64,000 nt of DNA, from contig JAAYFY010000009.1 in the NCBI GenBank assembly GCA_012728015.1, positions 1 through 64,000 of the forward strand, read 5' to 3'. Numbering within the stretch: the first letter of the stretch is position 1; each line of letters opens with the position of its first letter. The translations under genes and the position numbers were made by a program. The notes beneath the pieces were generated by a model, which did not search any database, had not been told where the DNA came from, and saw only the letters and a list, made by a program, of their open reading frames with translations. Below, piece after piece: positions 16,603-24,154 of the stretch. Source of the DNA: Clostridiaceae bacterium (GTDB lineage: Bacteria; Bacillota; Clostridia; DSM-8532).

Positions 16603-17454
16603 TTACTTCGGCGGATCTTCCAGGGTAATCTTACCGATCCGGCCGCCCCGGAACTCATCCAGCACGATTACAGCTATCCTGTTAAAGTCCACCTCTCCGC
16701 CCGTAACAAGGCATCCCCGGTTCCTCCCCGCTTCTTCAAGAAGCATGAACCCTGACCGATCCTTTACCTGGCCCAGCTTGTAGCGCTCCATGAGCTTGTC
16801 GGGATACATGGCCGCCAGCCGCTCCATAAGCCTTGCTGCTAGCTCGGTGGTGTCCATGATCTCATCTTTGATAGCTCCCGTAAAGGCCAGGTTGAGGCCG
16901 GTATTTGGATCCTCAAATTTAGGCCAGAGTATGCCCGGGGTATCAAGAAGCTGGATCTCCGGATTGATCCTGACCCACTGCTTGGCCCGGGTTACGCCGG
17001 GTTTGTCGCCGGTTCGGGCGCTGGCCTTCCCGGCAATCTTATTGATAAAGGCAGACTTCCCCACATTAGGTATACCAACCACCATGGTCTTCACAGCCCT
17101 GCCTATCCGGCCCCTGGCGGCCGCCGATTCGGTTTTGCGGCGGGTAAGCTCCTTCAGCTTGTCCTTCAGCTGCTCCATGCCGGCGCCGGTTATGGCATTG
17201 GTGTATATTACCTCAGTATTGCTTTTTATGAAATACTGGGCCCATAGCCTGTTCTTTCCGGGATCCGAGAGATCGCTTTTATTGAGGGCTATTATCCTGG
17301 GCTTTTGGCCCACAAGCGTATCTATTTCAGGGTTGCGGCTGGACAGGGGTATTCTGGCATCCAACAGCTCGATGACCACATCCACCAGTTTCATATTCTC
17401 CCTGATCAATCTTCGGGCCTTGGCCATATGGCCGGGAAACCATTGAATATTCAA
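16603..17454 (-). CDS. rbgA: Ribosome biogenesis GTPase A (YlqF)
   Basis: Circularly permuted GTPase needed for late 50S subunit assembly. I chose the TTG at 17454: AAAGGAG lies nine bases upstream and the protein then begins (M)NIQWFPGHMAKARR like its relatives, giving 283 residues. The frame is open to a TTG at 17475. G motifs appear in permuted order: NKSD (G4), then GIPNVGKSAFIN (G1), the GVTRAKQW segment (G2) and LLDTPGILWP (G3). The C-terminal helical domain binds rRNA. It follows rplS after a terminator-like hairpin, so it may be expressed by read-through. Confidence 0.95.
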   Translation of the reverse strand: MNIQWFPGHMAKARRLIRENMKLVDVVIELLDARIPLSSRNPEIDTLVGQKPRIIALNKSDLSDPGKNRLWAQYFIKSNTEVIYTNAITGAGMEQLKDKLKELTRRKTESAAARGRIGRAVKTMVVGIPNVGKSAFINKIAGKASARTGDKPGVTRAKQWVRINPEIQLLDTPGILWPKFEDPNTGLNLAFTGAIKDEIMDTTELAARLMERLAAMYPDKLMERYKLGQVKDRSGFMLLEEAGRNRGCLVTGGEVDFNRIAVIVLDEFRGGRIGKITLEDPPK

Positions 17455-17570
17455 GGCAGATGTCTCCTTTCGCAAACCCTCTCAGCAATAACCATGCCCT
17501 TTTATTTTATCTCTAAACCAGGCTTTGATCAAATCTGTGTCTGTTCCATAACACTGGGAAAATCCATAAT

Positions 17571-17596
17571 AAAAAGAGGACTTGCGTCCTCTTTTT
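17571..17596 (-). terminator. Terminator or attenuator after rplS
   Basis: Perfect 11-bp stem AAAAAGAGGAC / GTCCTCTTTTT with a four-base loop, nine bases past the rplS stop. The stem itself supplies the T tract. It would make the downstream rbgA-rnhB genes depend on read-through. Confidence 0.85.
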
Positions 17597-17605
17597 CCAT
17601 TGGTA

Positions 17606-17962
17606 TTAATCGATTGCTGCCGTAAGGTCTTCCTTGACCCGGGCCTTCTTGCCAACCCTTTCGCGCAGGTAATAGAGCTTTGCCCTTCTGATCTTACCCC
17701 TGCGGATGATCTCAAACGAGGCAACCTTCGGGGAGTGGATCGGAAAGACCCTTTCAACGCCTATGCCGTAGGAAACTCTTCTAACAGTAATGGTCTTTCT
17801 TATTCCACTGCCGCGCATGGCGATGACTGTTCCTTCGAAGGACTGTATTCTTTCACGGCTCCCTTCCTTAACCTTTACGTTGACCCTTAAGTAGTCACCG
17901 ATTTTCAGGTTGGGAAGATCCTTCTTCATGCTTTCCTGCTCGAGCGCACGAATAATGTCCAT
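17606..17962 (-). CDS. rplS: 50S ribosomal protein L19
   Basis: A 118-residue ribosomal protein at the 30S-50S interface. It begins [17 protein letters not shown] and contains the conserved [38 protein letters not shown] and [16 protein letters not shown] 17962 is chosen because GGAGG lies eight bases upstream; five more codons are open upstream. In most Firmicutes rplS follows rimM and trmD, but here it has its own promoter and no upstream partner. Confidence 0.98.
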   Translation of the reverse strand: MDIIRALEQESMKKDLPNLKIGDYLRVNVKVKEGSRERIQSFEGTVIAMRGSGIRKTITVRRVSYGIGVERVFPIHSPKVASFEIIRRGKIRRAKLYYLRERVGKKARVKEDLTAAID

Positions 17963-18056
17963 TTTACTTTCCTCCAATTCATAGAGTGTTCATACCGGTA
18001 TTAATCGTGTGTATCATTCTCGCCGGAAGCGGACCACTCTGTATTCACGACGTATT

Positions 18057-18085
18057 ATTATAACATGGAGCCCCAAACTTTGCAA
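18057..18085 (-). promoter_or_regulatory. Sigma-A promoter of rplS
   Basis: TTGCAA and TATAAT with a 17-base spacer on the minus strand. The transcript would have a leader of about 88 bases before rplS. I could not recognise an L19 autoregulatory leader fold in it. Confidence 0.75.
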
Positions 18086-18100
18086 ACACATAAAAAATGT

Positions 18101-18129
18101 TTGAAGATCATTGTCTTATACATTATAAT
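18101..18129 (+). promoter_or_regulatory. Sigma-A promoter of asd
   Basis: TTGAAG (18101-18106) and TATAAT (18124-18129) are 17 bases apart. It is divergent from the rplS promoter. The leader to asd is about 137 bases and holds an imperfect hairpin (ACCCTTAT / ATAAAGGGT, 18142-18173); no lysine riboswitch or T-box core is visible. Confidence 0.75.
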
Positions 18130-18272
18130 GCTATTAATAAACACCCTTATATACCGGATTTCTTCATAAAGGGTACGGGCACCCCTGAGCAGCATATATA
18201 TCAAGTAAATGCATCAATCGGTATCAAAGAAATCAAAGAAGCAGTTTTCGCGGCAAGAAAGGAGTTTTGATT

Positions 18273-19358
18273 ATGGCAGGAAAATTGAAGGTTGGCATTG
18301 TCGGCGGAACAGGAATGGTGGGGCAAAGATTTGTAGCCCTCCTGGAAAACCATCCCTGGTTTGAGGTCACCACCATTGCGGCCAGCAAAAACTCAGCGGG
18401 AAAGACCTACGAGGAGTCGGTTGCCCACAGGTGGAAGCTTTCTTCCAAAATGCCTGAAAAGGTAAAGAACCTTGTCATAAAGGACGCATCCCGAGTGGAA
18501 GAGGTGGCCAGCGAGGTTGATTTCATCTTTTGCGCCGTAGATATGAAAAAAGATGAGATCCGGGCGCTGGAAGAAGCCTATGCAAAGGCTGAAACACCTG
18601 TTGTTTCCAATAATTCTGCCAACCGCTGGACTCCTGACGTGCCCATGGTCATCCCGGAGATCAATCCTGGCCATATCCATGTAATAGAGGCACAGAGAAA
18701 ACGTCTGGGGATAAAGAACGGCTTTATCGCAGTTAAACCCAACTGCTCCATCCAGAGCTATGTGCCCGCGCTCCATCCCCTTTTGGAATACGGTCCCGTA
18801 AAGGTTGTGGCATGCACCTACCAGGCCATCTCAGGCGCTGGAAAATCCTTTGCCGACTGGCCTGAAATGGTAGACAACGTTATTCCTTATATAGGCGGGG
18901 AAGAAGAAAAAAGCGAACAGGAACCCCTCAAGATATGGGGAGAAATCAAGGACGGCGCCATTATCAGTGCTGATAAACCCCTCATCACCACCCAGTGTAT
19001 AAGGGTTCCGGTAACCGACGGGCATATGGCCGCGGTTTATGTAAGCTTTGAAAAGAAACCCTCCAAAGATGAGATCATCCAGTCGTGGCGTTCATTCGAA
19101 GGCGTTCCCCAGAAGCTTGATCTTCCCAGCGCTCCCAAGCCGTTCATCACCTACTATGAGGAAGGCAACAGGCCCCAGACCAAACTGGACCGTGATCTTG
19201 GAAACGGTATGGGAGTATCGGTTGGAAGGCTTCGCGAGGATACCCTGTTGGATTACAAATTTATCAGCCTTTCCCATAACACCGTAAGGGGCGCTGCCGG
19301 AGGCGGCGTGCTCATAGCGGAGCTTCTCAAGGCCGAAGGATACATCCAGGCAAAATGA
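18273..19358 (+). CDS. asd: Aspartate-semialdehyde dehydrogenase, archaeal/yeast type
   Basis: Reduces aspartyl phosphate to the semialdehyde on the way to lysine, diaminopimelate, threonine and methionine. ATG 18273 has AAGGAG eight bases upstream; a TTG two codons earlier is less likely. The 361-residue protein has the NADP loop VGGTGMVGQRF at the N-terminus, the SNNSANRW motif, the catalytic cysteine in KPNCSIQ and the closing RGAAGGGVLIAELL. The sequence style is that of the longer archaeal/fungal enzyme also found in clostridia. It is monocistronic, with its own promoter and terminator. Confidence 0.96.
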   Translation: MAGKLKVGIVGGTGMVGQRFVALLENHPWFEVTTIAASKNSAGKTYEESVAHRWKLSSKMPEKVKNLVIKDASRVEEVASEVDFIFCAVDMKKDEIRALEEAYAKAETPVVSNNSANRWTPDVPMVIPEINPGHIHVIEAQRKRLGIKNGFIAVKPNCSIQSYVPALHPLLEYGPVKVVACTYQAISGAGKSFADWPEMVDNVIPYIGGEEEKSEQEPLKIWGEIKDGAIISADKPLITTQCIRVPVTDGHMAAVYVSFEKKPSKDEIIQSWRSFEGVPQKLDLPSAPKPFITYYEEGNRPQTKLDRDLGNGMGVSVGRLREDTLLDYKFISLSHNTVRGAAGGGVLIAELLKAEGYIQAK

Positions 19359-19375
19359 GGCGAAGATGCGATAAC

Positions 19376-19407
19376 ACAGGGCGGAGATTACACTCCGCCC
19401 TGTTTTG
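19376..19407 (+). terminator. Terminator of asd
   Basis: 11-bp stem ACAGGGCGGAG / CTCCGCCCTGT with a six-base loop, followed by T residues. Confidence 0.9.
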
Positions 19408-19525
19408 CGCCGTACTTCTTTTGTTCTGCTTTAAAAAGGCTCATGTATATCATGAGCGACAGAGCCCCGAACGCCTGGAATGAAACCAGGGCAGTTCCCA
19501 CCCGGATTCCTGCTCCGGCTTCATC
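19388..19525 (-). pseudogene. Possible C-terminal remnant of a membrane protein
   Basis: A minus-strand frame of 45 codons after an in-frame stop, with no start codon and no ribosome binding site. It reads DEAGAGIRVGTALVSFQAFG, then a hydrophobic ALSLMIYMSLF, then a basic tail KAEQKKYGAKQ. This looks like a last transmembrane helix plus cytoplasmic tail of a lost transporter. The stop lies inside the asd terminator, which could once have served both genes. It may equally be chance coding-like sequence. Confidence 0.3.
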
Positions 19526-19613
19526 TTAAGATTTCAATACTACAGTAAGAAATTTATATTAATAACCGTCCATGTCTTATATAATGAAGGAAAGCATGCA
19601 AGGAGGGAGTATT

Positions 19614-20627
19614 ATGAGAGCTCTGTTTATAGGCGGTACTGGCACCATCAGTTCGGCCATTTCCAGGCTGGCGGCAGAAATGGGATGGGAGCTTTATCTT
19701 CTGAACAGGGGCAGCAGGCCTGAAAGGGTTCCCGCCGGCGCAAGGGTTATACAGTGCGATATAGACCAGGAATCAGAGGCGGTTCGGTTGATCGGGGGCA
19801 TGACATTCGACGTGGTGGCCGATTTCATTGCATATGTGCCCCAGCAGGTTGAGCGCGATATCCGGCTGTTCACAGGCAAGACATCGCAGTATATATTTAT
19901 AAGCTCTGCATCGGCCTATCAAAAGCCCCTTTCCCATTACAGGATCACCGAAAGCACACCCCTTGCCAACCCCTACTGGGAGTATTCCAGGGATAAGATT
20001 GCCTGCGAGGAGCGTTTGATGCTGGAATACCGGCAGAAAGGATTCCCTGTAACCATTGTCAGGCCGAGCCATACCTATGATGAGAGGAACGTACCCCTGG
20101 CCGTCCATGGCAGGAAAGGGAGCTGGCAGGTAATCGATCGCATAATAAAAGGAAAGCCGGTCATCATTCACGGCGACGGATCATCCCTTTGGACCCTTAC
20201 CTACAATACCGATTTTGCCAAGGCATTCGTGGGTATCATGGCGAACCCCGCGGCCATAGGCGAGGCGGTTCATATTACCTCCGACGAGTCCCTTACCTGG
20301 AACTCCATATATGACTGTATTGGCCGGGCATTGGGAGTGACTGTAAAAAAGGTCCATGTTTCCTCGGACTTCCTTGCGGCGTGCGATCCTGAACTGTACG
20401 GATCCCTCCTGGGGGACAAGACCTACAGCGTAGTCTTTGACAACAGCAAGATCAAGCGCCTGGTTCCGGGTTTTACTGCCACCATGCGTTTCGACCAGGG
20501 CGTGAGGCTGTCTATCGAGTATATCCTGTCCCATCCCGAACTGCAGGTTGCCGATGAGGAATTTGATAGTTTTTGCGATAAAATAATCGCGGCCCAAAAC
20601 CAGGCGCTGGAAATATTTCGTTCATAG
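19614..20627 (+). CDS. NAD-dependent epimerase/dehydratase family protein
   Basis: Extended short-chain dehydrogenase of 337 residues. ATG 19614 has AGGAGGG seven bases upstream and starts the Rossmann motif MRALFIGGTGTIS; upstream in-frame codons are ignored. VVADFIAYVP, FISSASAYQK, WEYSRDKIACEE (in place of the canonical YxxxK) and VRPSHTYDE mark the fold. The pattern resembles CSP41-like and sugar-nucleotide epimerases. The substrate is not predictable and neighbours give no pathway. A TATAAT at 19580-19585 may be its -10 element, but no good -35 is visible. Confidence 0.88.
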   Translation: MRALFIGGTGTISSAISRLAAEMGWELYLLNRGSRPERVPAGARVIQCDIDQESEAVRLIGGMTFDVVADFIAYVPQQVERDIRLFTGKTSQYIFISSASAYQKPLSHYRITESTPLANPYWEYSRDKIACEERLMLEYRQKGFPVTIVRPSHTYDERNVPLAVHGRKGSWQVIDRIIKGKPVIIHGDGSSLWTLTYNTDFAKAFVGIMANPAAIGEAVHITSDESLTWNSIYDCIGRALGVTVKKVHVSSDFLAACDPELYGSLLGDKTYSVVFDNSKIKRLVPGFTATMRFDQGVRLSIEYILSHPELQVADEEFDSFCDKIIAAQNQALEIFRS

Positions 20628-20637
20628 ATTCATACGT

Positions 20638-20672
20638 AAAAGGCCTGTCCAAGCCGGACAGGCCTTTTTCTT
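20638..20672 (+). terminator. Terminator of the epimerase gene
   Basis: Perfect 13-bp stem AAAAGGCCTGTCC / GGACAGGCCTTTT with a five-base loop and a T-rich tail. Confidence 0.9.
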
Positions 20673-20780
20673 TTCCTGCTGTCGGCACCCTTTTGGCAAT
20701 CCAAAAGACATTAGCAATCATGGCCTGTCTGCATAATATGAAGTAGGACAAACATCCCTGTGGGGAAAGGGGGCGAAAAA

Positions 20781-21071
20781 ATGGATAAATACGAACTTGA
20801 CGAACTGAGAAAAACGCTTAAGACCGAAATCAAGGCAGAGATAAAGGCCGATCTGGATCTTGTTTGGGATGACGAGGACCAGAACAACAGGCAGCGGCAG
20901 TTCAACAAGCAGATCAACTACAATGTCCTGACCCAGAAGCAGTACCAGGGCCAGGGACAGAAGGCCGATAGCGATGCCGACAGTTATGCCAAGGCTGAAG
21001 CCGAGGGCGAGGCCGAGATTGAAGGCAAGGGCGACAAAGCTGATGACAAGAAGCCGCAGAAGTTGTATTGA
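20781..21071 (+). CDS. Small highly charged, probably disordered protein
   Basis: A 96-residue protein with AAAGGGGGCG upstream of its ATG. The N-terminal third is amphipathic and repeats EIKAEIKAD. The middle is rich in Q and N (DEDQNNRQRQFNKQ, then YQGQGQ). The C-terminal third is a low-complexity run of A, E, G, K and D. No signal peptide or known domain. It precedes another small unknown protein by 70 bases on the same strand, so the two probably form an operon. Such composition is common in spore coat and inner-spore proteins, but that is only a guess here. Confidence 0.7.
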   Translation: MDKYELDELRKTLKTEIKAEIKADLDLVWDDEDQNNRQRQFNKQINYNVLTQKQYQGQGQKADSDADSYAKAEAEGEAEIEGKGDKADDKKPQKLY

Positions 21072-21141
21072 TCAAATGAGTGGGGATTATATCCCCACTT
21101 CCATCCTATATAGATACGGCACAAAGAAAGGGGTGGTGGTA

Positions 21142-21594
21142 ATGGAGCCTCAGAAAGAGCAGCCCAAAGTCAGGACAGGGGAAGACAGGTCAATCAGGCT
21201 GGACAAGGAAAGCATACAGTATAATAACCAGGATATGGACCAGCATCAGCGGGTTGATGTCAATCCCAGCCAGTTGAACACACAGAACCTGAATATTTTT
21301 ATCAGGAATAACAATGATCTGTCAGGTAGAATAACCGGGGTCACATGTCTGGAAGGCTCAACCGAGCGGGTCGCCAATGCGGAAATCCTTCTTTATTTCG
21401 GCTCCGAATGCAAATCCCCGGTACATAAAACCAGTTCGGATGCCAACGGAAATTTCAGGATCGAGGATCTTCCCCCCGGTTTTTATACCATATGCTCGAA
21501 GTATGACGGGGAGTACTGGTACAGATCCTGCCACATCAAGGTTCTGCCGGGTCAGAAGGTGTTTGAGTCCATACGCCTAAGAAAGTCCTGTTAA
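21142..21594 (+). CDS. Protein with carboxypeptidase-regulatory-like (Ig/transthyretin) domain
   Basis: A 150-residue protein; ATG 21142 follows AAAGGGGTGG. The first about 65 residues are polar, Q/N-rich and probably disordered. From about residue 66 a beta-sandwich of the CarboxypepD_reg/Cna-B kind is visible: LSGRITGVTCLEG, VANAEILLYFGS, TSSDANGNFRIEDLPPGFYTI, then VLPGQKVFESIRLRKSC. There is no signal peptide, so it may stay inside the cell or be assembled on the spore. Six cysteines are unevenly spread through it. It pairs with the charged protein upstream; function unknown. Confidence 0.75.
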   Translation: MEPQKEQPKVRTGEDRSIRLDKESIQYNNQDMDQHQRVDVNPSQLNTQNLNIFIRNNNDLSGRITGVTCLEGSTERVANAEILLYFGSECKSPVHKTSSDANGNFRIEDLPPGFYTICSKYDGEYWYRSCHIKVLPGQKVFESIRLRKSC

Positions 21595-21613
21595 GCGCTG
21601 TTTTGGGTATTGT

Positions 21614-21644
21614 AAAAGGCTGCCTTCTAAAGACAGCCTTTTTG
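21614..21644 (+). terminator. Terminator between convergent units
   Basis: 9-bp stem AAAAGGCTG / CAGCCTTTT with an 11-base loop. The stem carries A and T tracts on both sides, so it can end both the small-protein operon and the ylxM-KH operon. Confidence 0.85.
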
Positions 21645-21710
21645 ACCGGGAAGATACCTCATACCTGCCAGGCAGTTCGCCCCGATACCATTTGGAATGG
21701 CGCTGCCGGA

Positions 21711-21941
21711 TTACTGGATGATTTCAACCACAACCCTTTTATTGTCGCGTATGGCTGAGGCCTTCATAACAGTTCGTATTGCCTTTGCAATCCTTCCCTG
21801 TTTTCCGATAACCTTGCCCATATCGTCTTCCGATACCTTGAGTTCCAGAATGATTGAGTGCTCACCCTCCACCTCATTTACCGAAACCTCTTCAGGATTA
21901 TCGACCAACGACTTGGCAATATGTTCCAGCAATTCTTTCAT
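21711..21941 (-). CDS. khpA: KH-domain RNA-binding protein (YlqC/KhpA)
   Basis: A 76-residue single KH domain. It begins MKELLEHIAKSLVDNPEEV and has the KH loop GKVIGKQGRIAKAIRTVMKA, close to the GxxG consensus. In Gram-positive bacteria KhpA pairs with KhpB (Jag) and binds many RNAs, affecting wall elongation. AGGAGG precedes the ATG. It follows rpsP by 41 bases, the canonical place. rimM and trmD, which usually come next, are missing. Confidence 0.95.
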   Translation of the reverse strand: MKELLEHIAKSLVDNPEEVSVNEVEGEHSIILELKVSEDDMGKVIGKQGRIAKAIRTVMKASAIRDNKRVVVEIIQ

Positions 21942-21982
21942 TGATAGTACCTCCTAGTACCTCCATTCAAAAAGGGAATGGG

Positions 21983-22225
21983 TTACTCTGTCACTCCTGC
22001 TATCTTAAGCAGCTTTTTAACGGTTTCTGTAGGCTGAGCACCGGTAGAAAGCCACTTTTTAGCCTTCTCAACATCCACTTTAACCTCGGATGGATCTGTA
22101 AGAGGATTATAGGTACCGATCTGCTCAATAAACTTGCCGTCCCGGGGAGACCTGGAGTCGGCAACAACAATTCTGTAATAAGGTTTCTTCTTTGCGCCAA
22201 TCCTTTTCAGCCTTATCTTTACCAT
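21983..22225 (-). CDS. rpsP: 30S ribosomal protein S16
   Basis: An 80-residue primary assembly protein of the 30S subunit. It starts [20 protein letters not shown] and contains [32 protein letters not shown] lies upstream of ATG 22225; the 12 codons open before that are not counted. It sits between ffh and the KH gene. Confidence 0.98.
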   Translation of the reverse strand: MVKIRLKRIGAKKKPYYRIVVADSRSPRDGKFIEQIGTYNPLTDPSEVKVDVEKAKKWLSTGAQPTETVKKLLKIAGVTE

Positions 22226-22288
22226 GTTTTCACCACCTTTCTCACATTGCTGCTCTGCCATTTATGAATGATGTAATATACCAACTGA

Positions 22289-23632
22289 TCAGAAGGGCAT
22301 TCTGTAACCTCCCATGCCCTTCATAAGCCTGCCGCCCCTCTTGCCCTGGAAGGCCCTGATCATCTTCCGGACATCCTCAAACTGTTTTAACAGCCTGTTC
22401 ACATCGGTTACCGACGTACCGCTGCCCTTTGCGATACGCTGACGCCTGCTGGCATTAAGTATTCCGGGATTGCTCCTCTCCTGCGGGGTCATGGACCGGA
22501 TGATTGCCAGCGTCCTTTCCATCTGTTTTTCATCCAGGTCAATCCCTTTGAGGGCTTTGGCGTTGATTCCGGGCAGCATTCCCAGTATCTGGTTCAACGG
22601 GCCCATTTTCTTCAGCTGCTGCATCTGCTCCAGAAAGTCCTCCAGCGTAAATTGCTGGGAACGTATTCTCTTCTCAAGCTCCTCCGCTTTTTTCTCGTCG
22701 AAGGCCTCCTGCGCCTTTTCTATAAGGCTAAGCACATCTCCCATCCCAAGAATACGGGAAGCCATTCGATCCGGATAGAAGGGTTCCAGGTCATTAAGCT
22801 TCTCACCCATACCCGCAAACTTGATGGGTTTTCCGGTAACAGCCCTGGCAGACAGCGCCGCTCCGCCCCTTGTATCCCCATCCAGCTTGGTGAGTATGAT
22901 TCCATCTATGCCCAGCTGTTCATTGAATGATCCGGCTACATTCACGGCATCCTGGCCTGTCATTGCATCCACGACCAGGAGTATCTCATGGGGTTTAACG
23001 CTTTGCTTGATGCGCCGCAGCTCCTCCATCAGCTCGGCATCCACATGGAGCCGTCCCGCCGTGTCGATGATCACCACGTCATACTGCATGGATCTGGCAT
23101 GATCTACAGCCTTTTTGGCTATATCCACGGGATCATTGCCGGTGCCCATCTCGAACACCGGTATGTTCAACTGGCTTCCCACCACCTGGAGCTGCTTGAC
23201 GGCGGCTGGGCGGTATACGTCGCAAGCCACAAGCAGAGGCTTCTTGCCCTCCTTGCGAAGGAGGTTGGCAAGCTTTCCGCTTGTGGTGGTTTTACCGGAA
23301 CCCTGCAAACCCACCATCATGTAAACCGAAGGAGGGGCCGGTGAGAAAGTAATCCTGGCCGGGGTTGTTCCCATGAGCTTGATAAGTTCCTCATGGACGA
23401 TCTTCACAACCTGCTGCCCAGGTGTCAGGCTCTCTAAAACCTCACTGCCCACAGCCCGTTCGGTGATGCCGTTGATGAACTCCTTTACCACCTTGAAGTT
23501 GACGTCAGCCTCAAGGAGGGCAAGCTTGACCTCGCGCATCATCTCCTTGACATCCTTCTCGGTGATGCGCGCCTGTCCCTTTATCTTCCTCATCAGGTTC
23601 TGAAGTTTTTCGGATAATCCTTCGAATACCAT
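22289..23632 (-). CDS. ffh: Signal recognition particle protein Ffh
   Basis: GTPase that targets nascent membrane proteins with SRP RNA and FtsY. The 447 residues contain an N helical domain, the G domain with GLQGSGKTTT, DTAGRLHVD, TKLDGDTRGG and the GMGEKL segment, and a methionine-rich M domain (about 300-430) with the RNA-binding SGTSVTDVNRLLKQF. The tail GKRGGRLMKGMGGYRMPF is typical. It follows ylxM by 18 bases. Confidence 0.97.
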   Translation of the reverse strand: MVFEGLSEKLQNLMRKIKGQARITEKDVKEMMREVKLALLEADVNFKVVKEFINGITERAVGSEVLESLTPGQQVVKIVHEELIKLMGTTPARITFSPAPPSVYMMVGLQGSGKTTTSGKLANLLRKEGKKPLLVACDVYRPAAVKQLQVVGSQLNIPVFEMGTGNDPVDIAKKAVDHARSMQYDVVIIDTAGRLHVDAELMEELRRIKQSVKPHEILLVVDAMTGQDAVNVAGSFNEQLGIDGIILTKLDGDTRGGAALSARAVTGKPIKFAGMGEKLNDLEPFYPDRMASRILGMGDVLSLIEKAQEAFDEKKAEELEKRIRSQQFTLEDFLEQMQQLKKMGPLNQILGMLPGINAKALKGIDLDEKQMERTLAIIRSMTPQERSNPGILNASRRQRIAKGSGTSVTDVNRLLKQFEDVRKMIRAFQGKRGGRLMKGMGGYRMPF

Positions 23633-23650
23633 GTTTCAATCCCTCAAAAC

Positions 23651-24016
23651 TTATAATGAATCCAAAACCTTTTCCAGGGCTTTTACCGCCTTTTGGAAAG
23701 AACTGTTCCCCGCTGCCCGGGGAACCTCACTCTCCACTTTCTTCAGGCAGGAAAGGGCCTTTTTCACCATTTCTTCCTGCTCACGGAAGCGTGCCGCAAG
23801 GCTCAGCCGCGCTTCATAGGCTTCCAGGGCTGCCCGCCCTTTCCGTATGCTGTCGTGGACGCCCTGCCTGCTTATGCCAAGTTCCCCGGCGATCTCTCCC
23901 AGGGAGTAATCGTTGTTATAATACATATCCAGGATTTCATACTGGCGGGCTGTGAGAAGCTGCCCATAGAAATCCAGCAGTATGGAAACCTTGTAAAACT
24001 CGGCACTTTCAGCCAT
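23651..24016 (-). CDS. ylxM: YlxM-family SRP-associated helix-turn-helix protein
   Basis: A 121-residue protein with a sigma-factor-like HTH: LLDFYGQLLTARQYEIL, then YNNDYSLGEIAGELGISRQG and VHDSIRKGRAALEAYE. The family modulates SRP GTPase activity and is co-transcribed with ffh. I chose ATG 24016 because it leaves 11 residues before the conserved block, as in relatives. TTG 24046 (AGGGTG six bases upstream) and GTG 24067 are alternatives. Confidence 0.9.
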   Translation of the reverse strand: MAESAEFYKVSILLDFYGQLLTARQYEILDMYYNNDYSLGEIAGELGISRQGVHDSIRKGRAALEAYEARLSLAARFREQEEMVKKALSCLKKVESEVPRAAGNSSFQKAVKALEKVLDSL

Positions 24017-24088
24017 ATCGGCCCCGGTTTTTAAATTATCCTCCAACGGTTTCACCCTGTCAAGCACTTTTGCTTTACATGCCCATTC

Positions 24089-24117
24089 ATTATATGACCA
24101 TGCGGCTGCCTTGTCAA
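24089..24117 (-). promoter_or_regulatory. Consensus sigma-A promoter of ylxM-ffh-rpsP-khpA
   Basis: TTGACA and TATAAT, both perfect, with a 17-base spacer on the minus strand. Confidence 0.9.
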
Positions 24118-24154
24118 GACCTTTATCAGGTTATGTCATTCGGGTTTAAATCTT

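Noticed and set aside
17482-17757. A 91-codon minus-strand frame overlapping rplS and its terminator
   Set aside because: It shares sequence with the rplS coding region in another frame and runs through the terminator stem.
17963-18056. L19 autoregulatory leader before rplS
   Set aside because: The leader has a short TACCGGTA palindrome, but I could not fit it to the known two-hairpin form.
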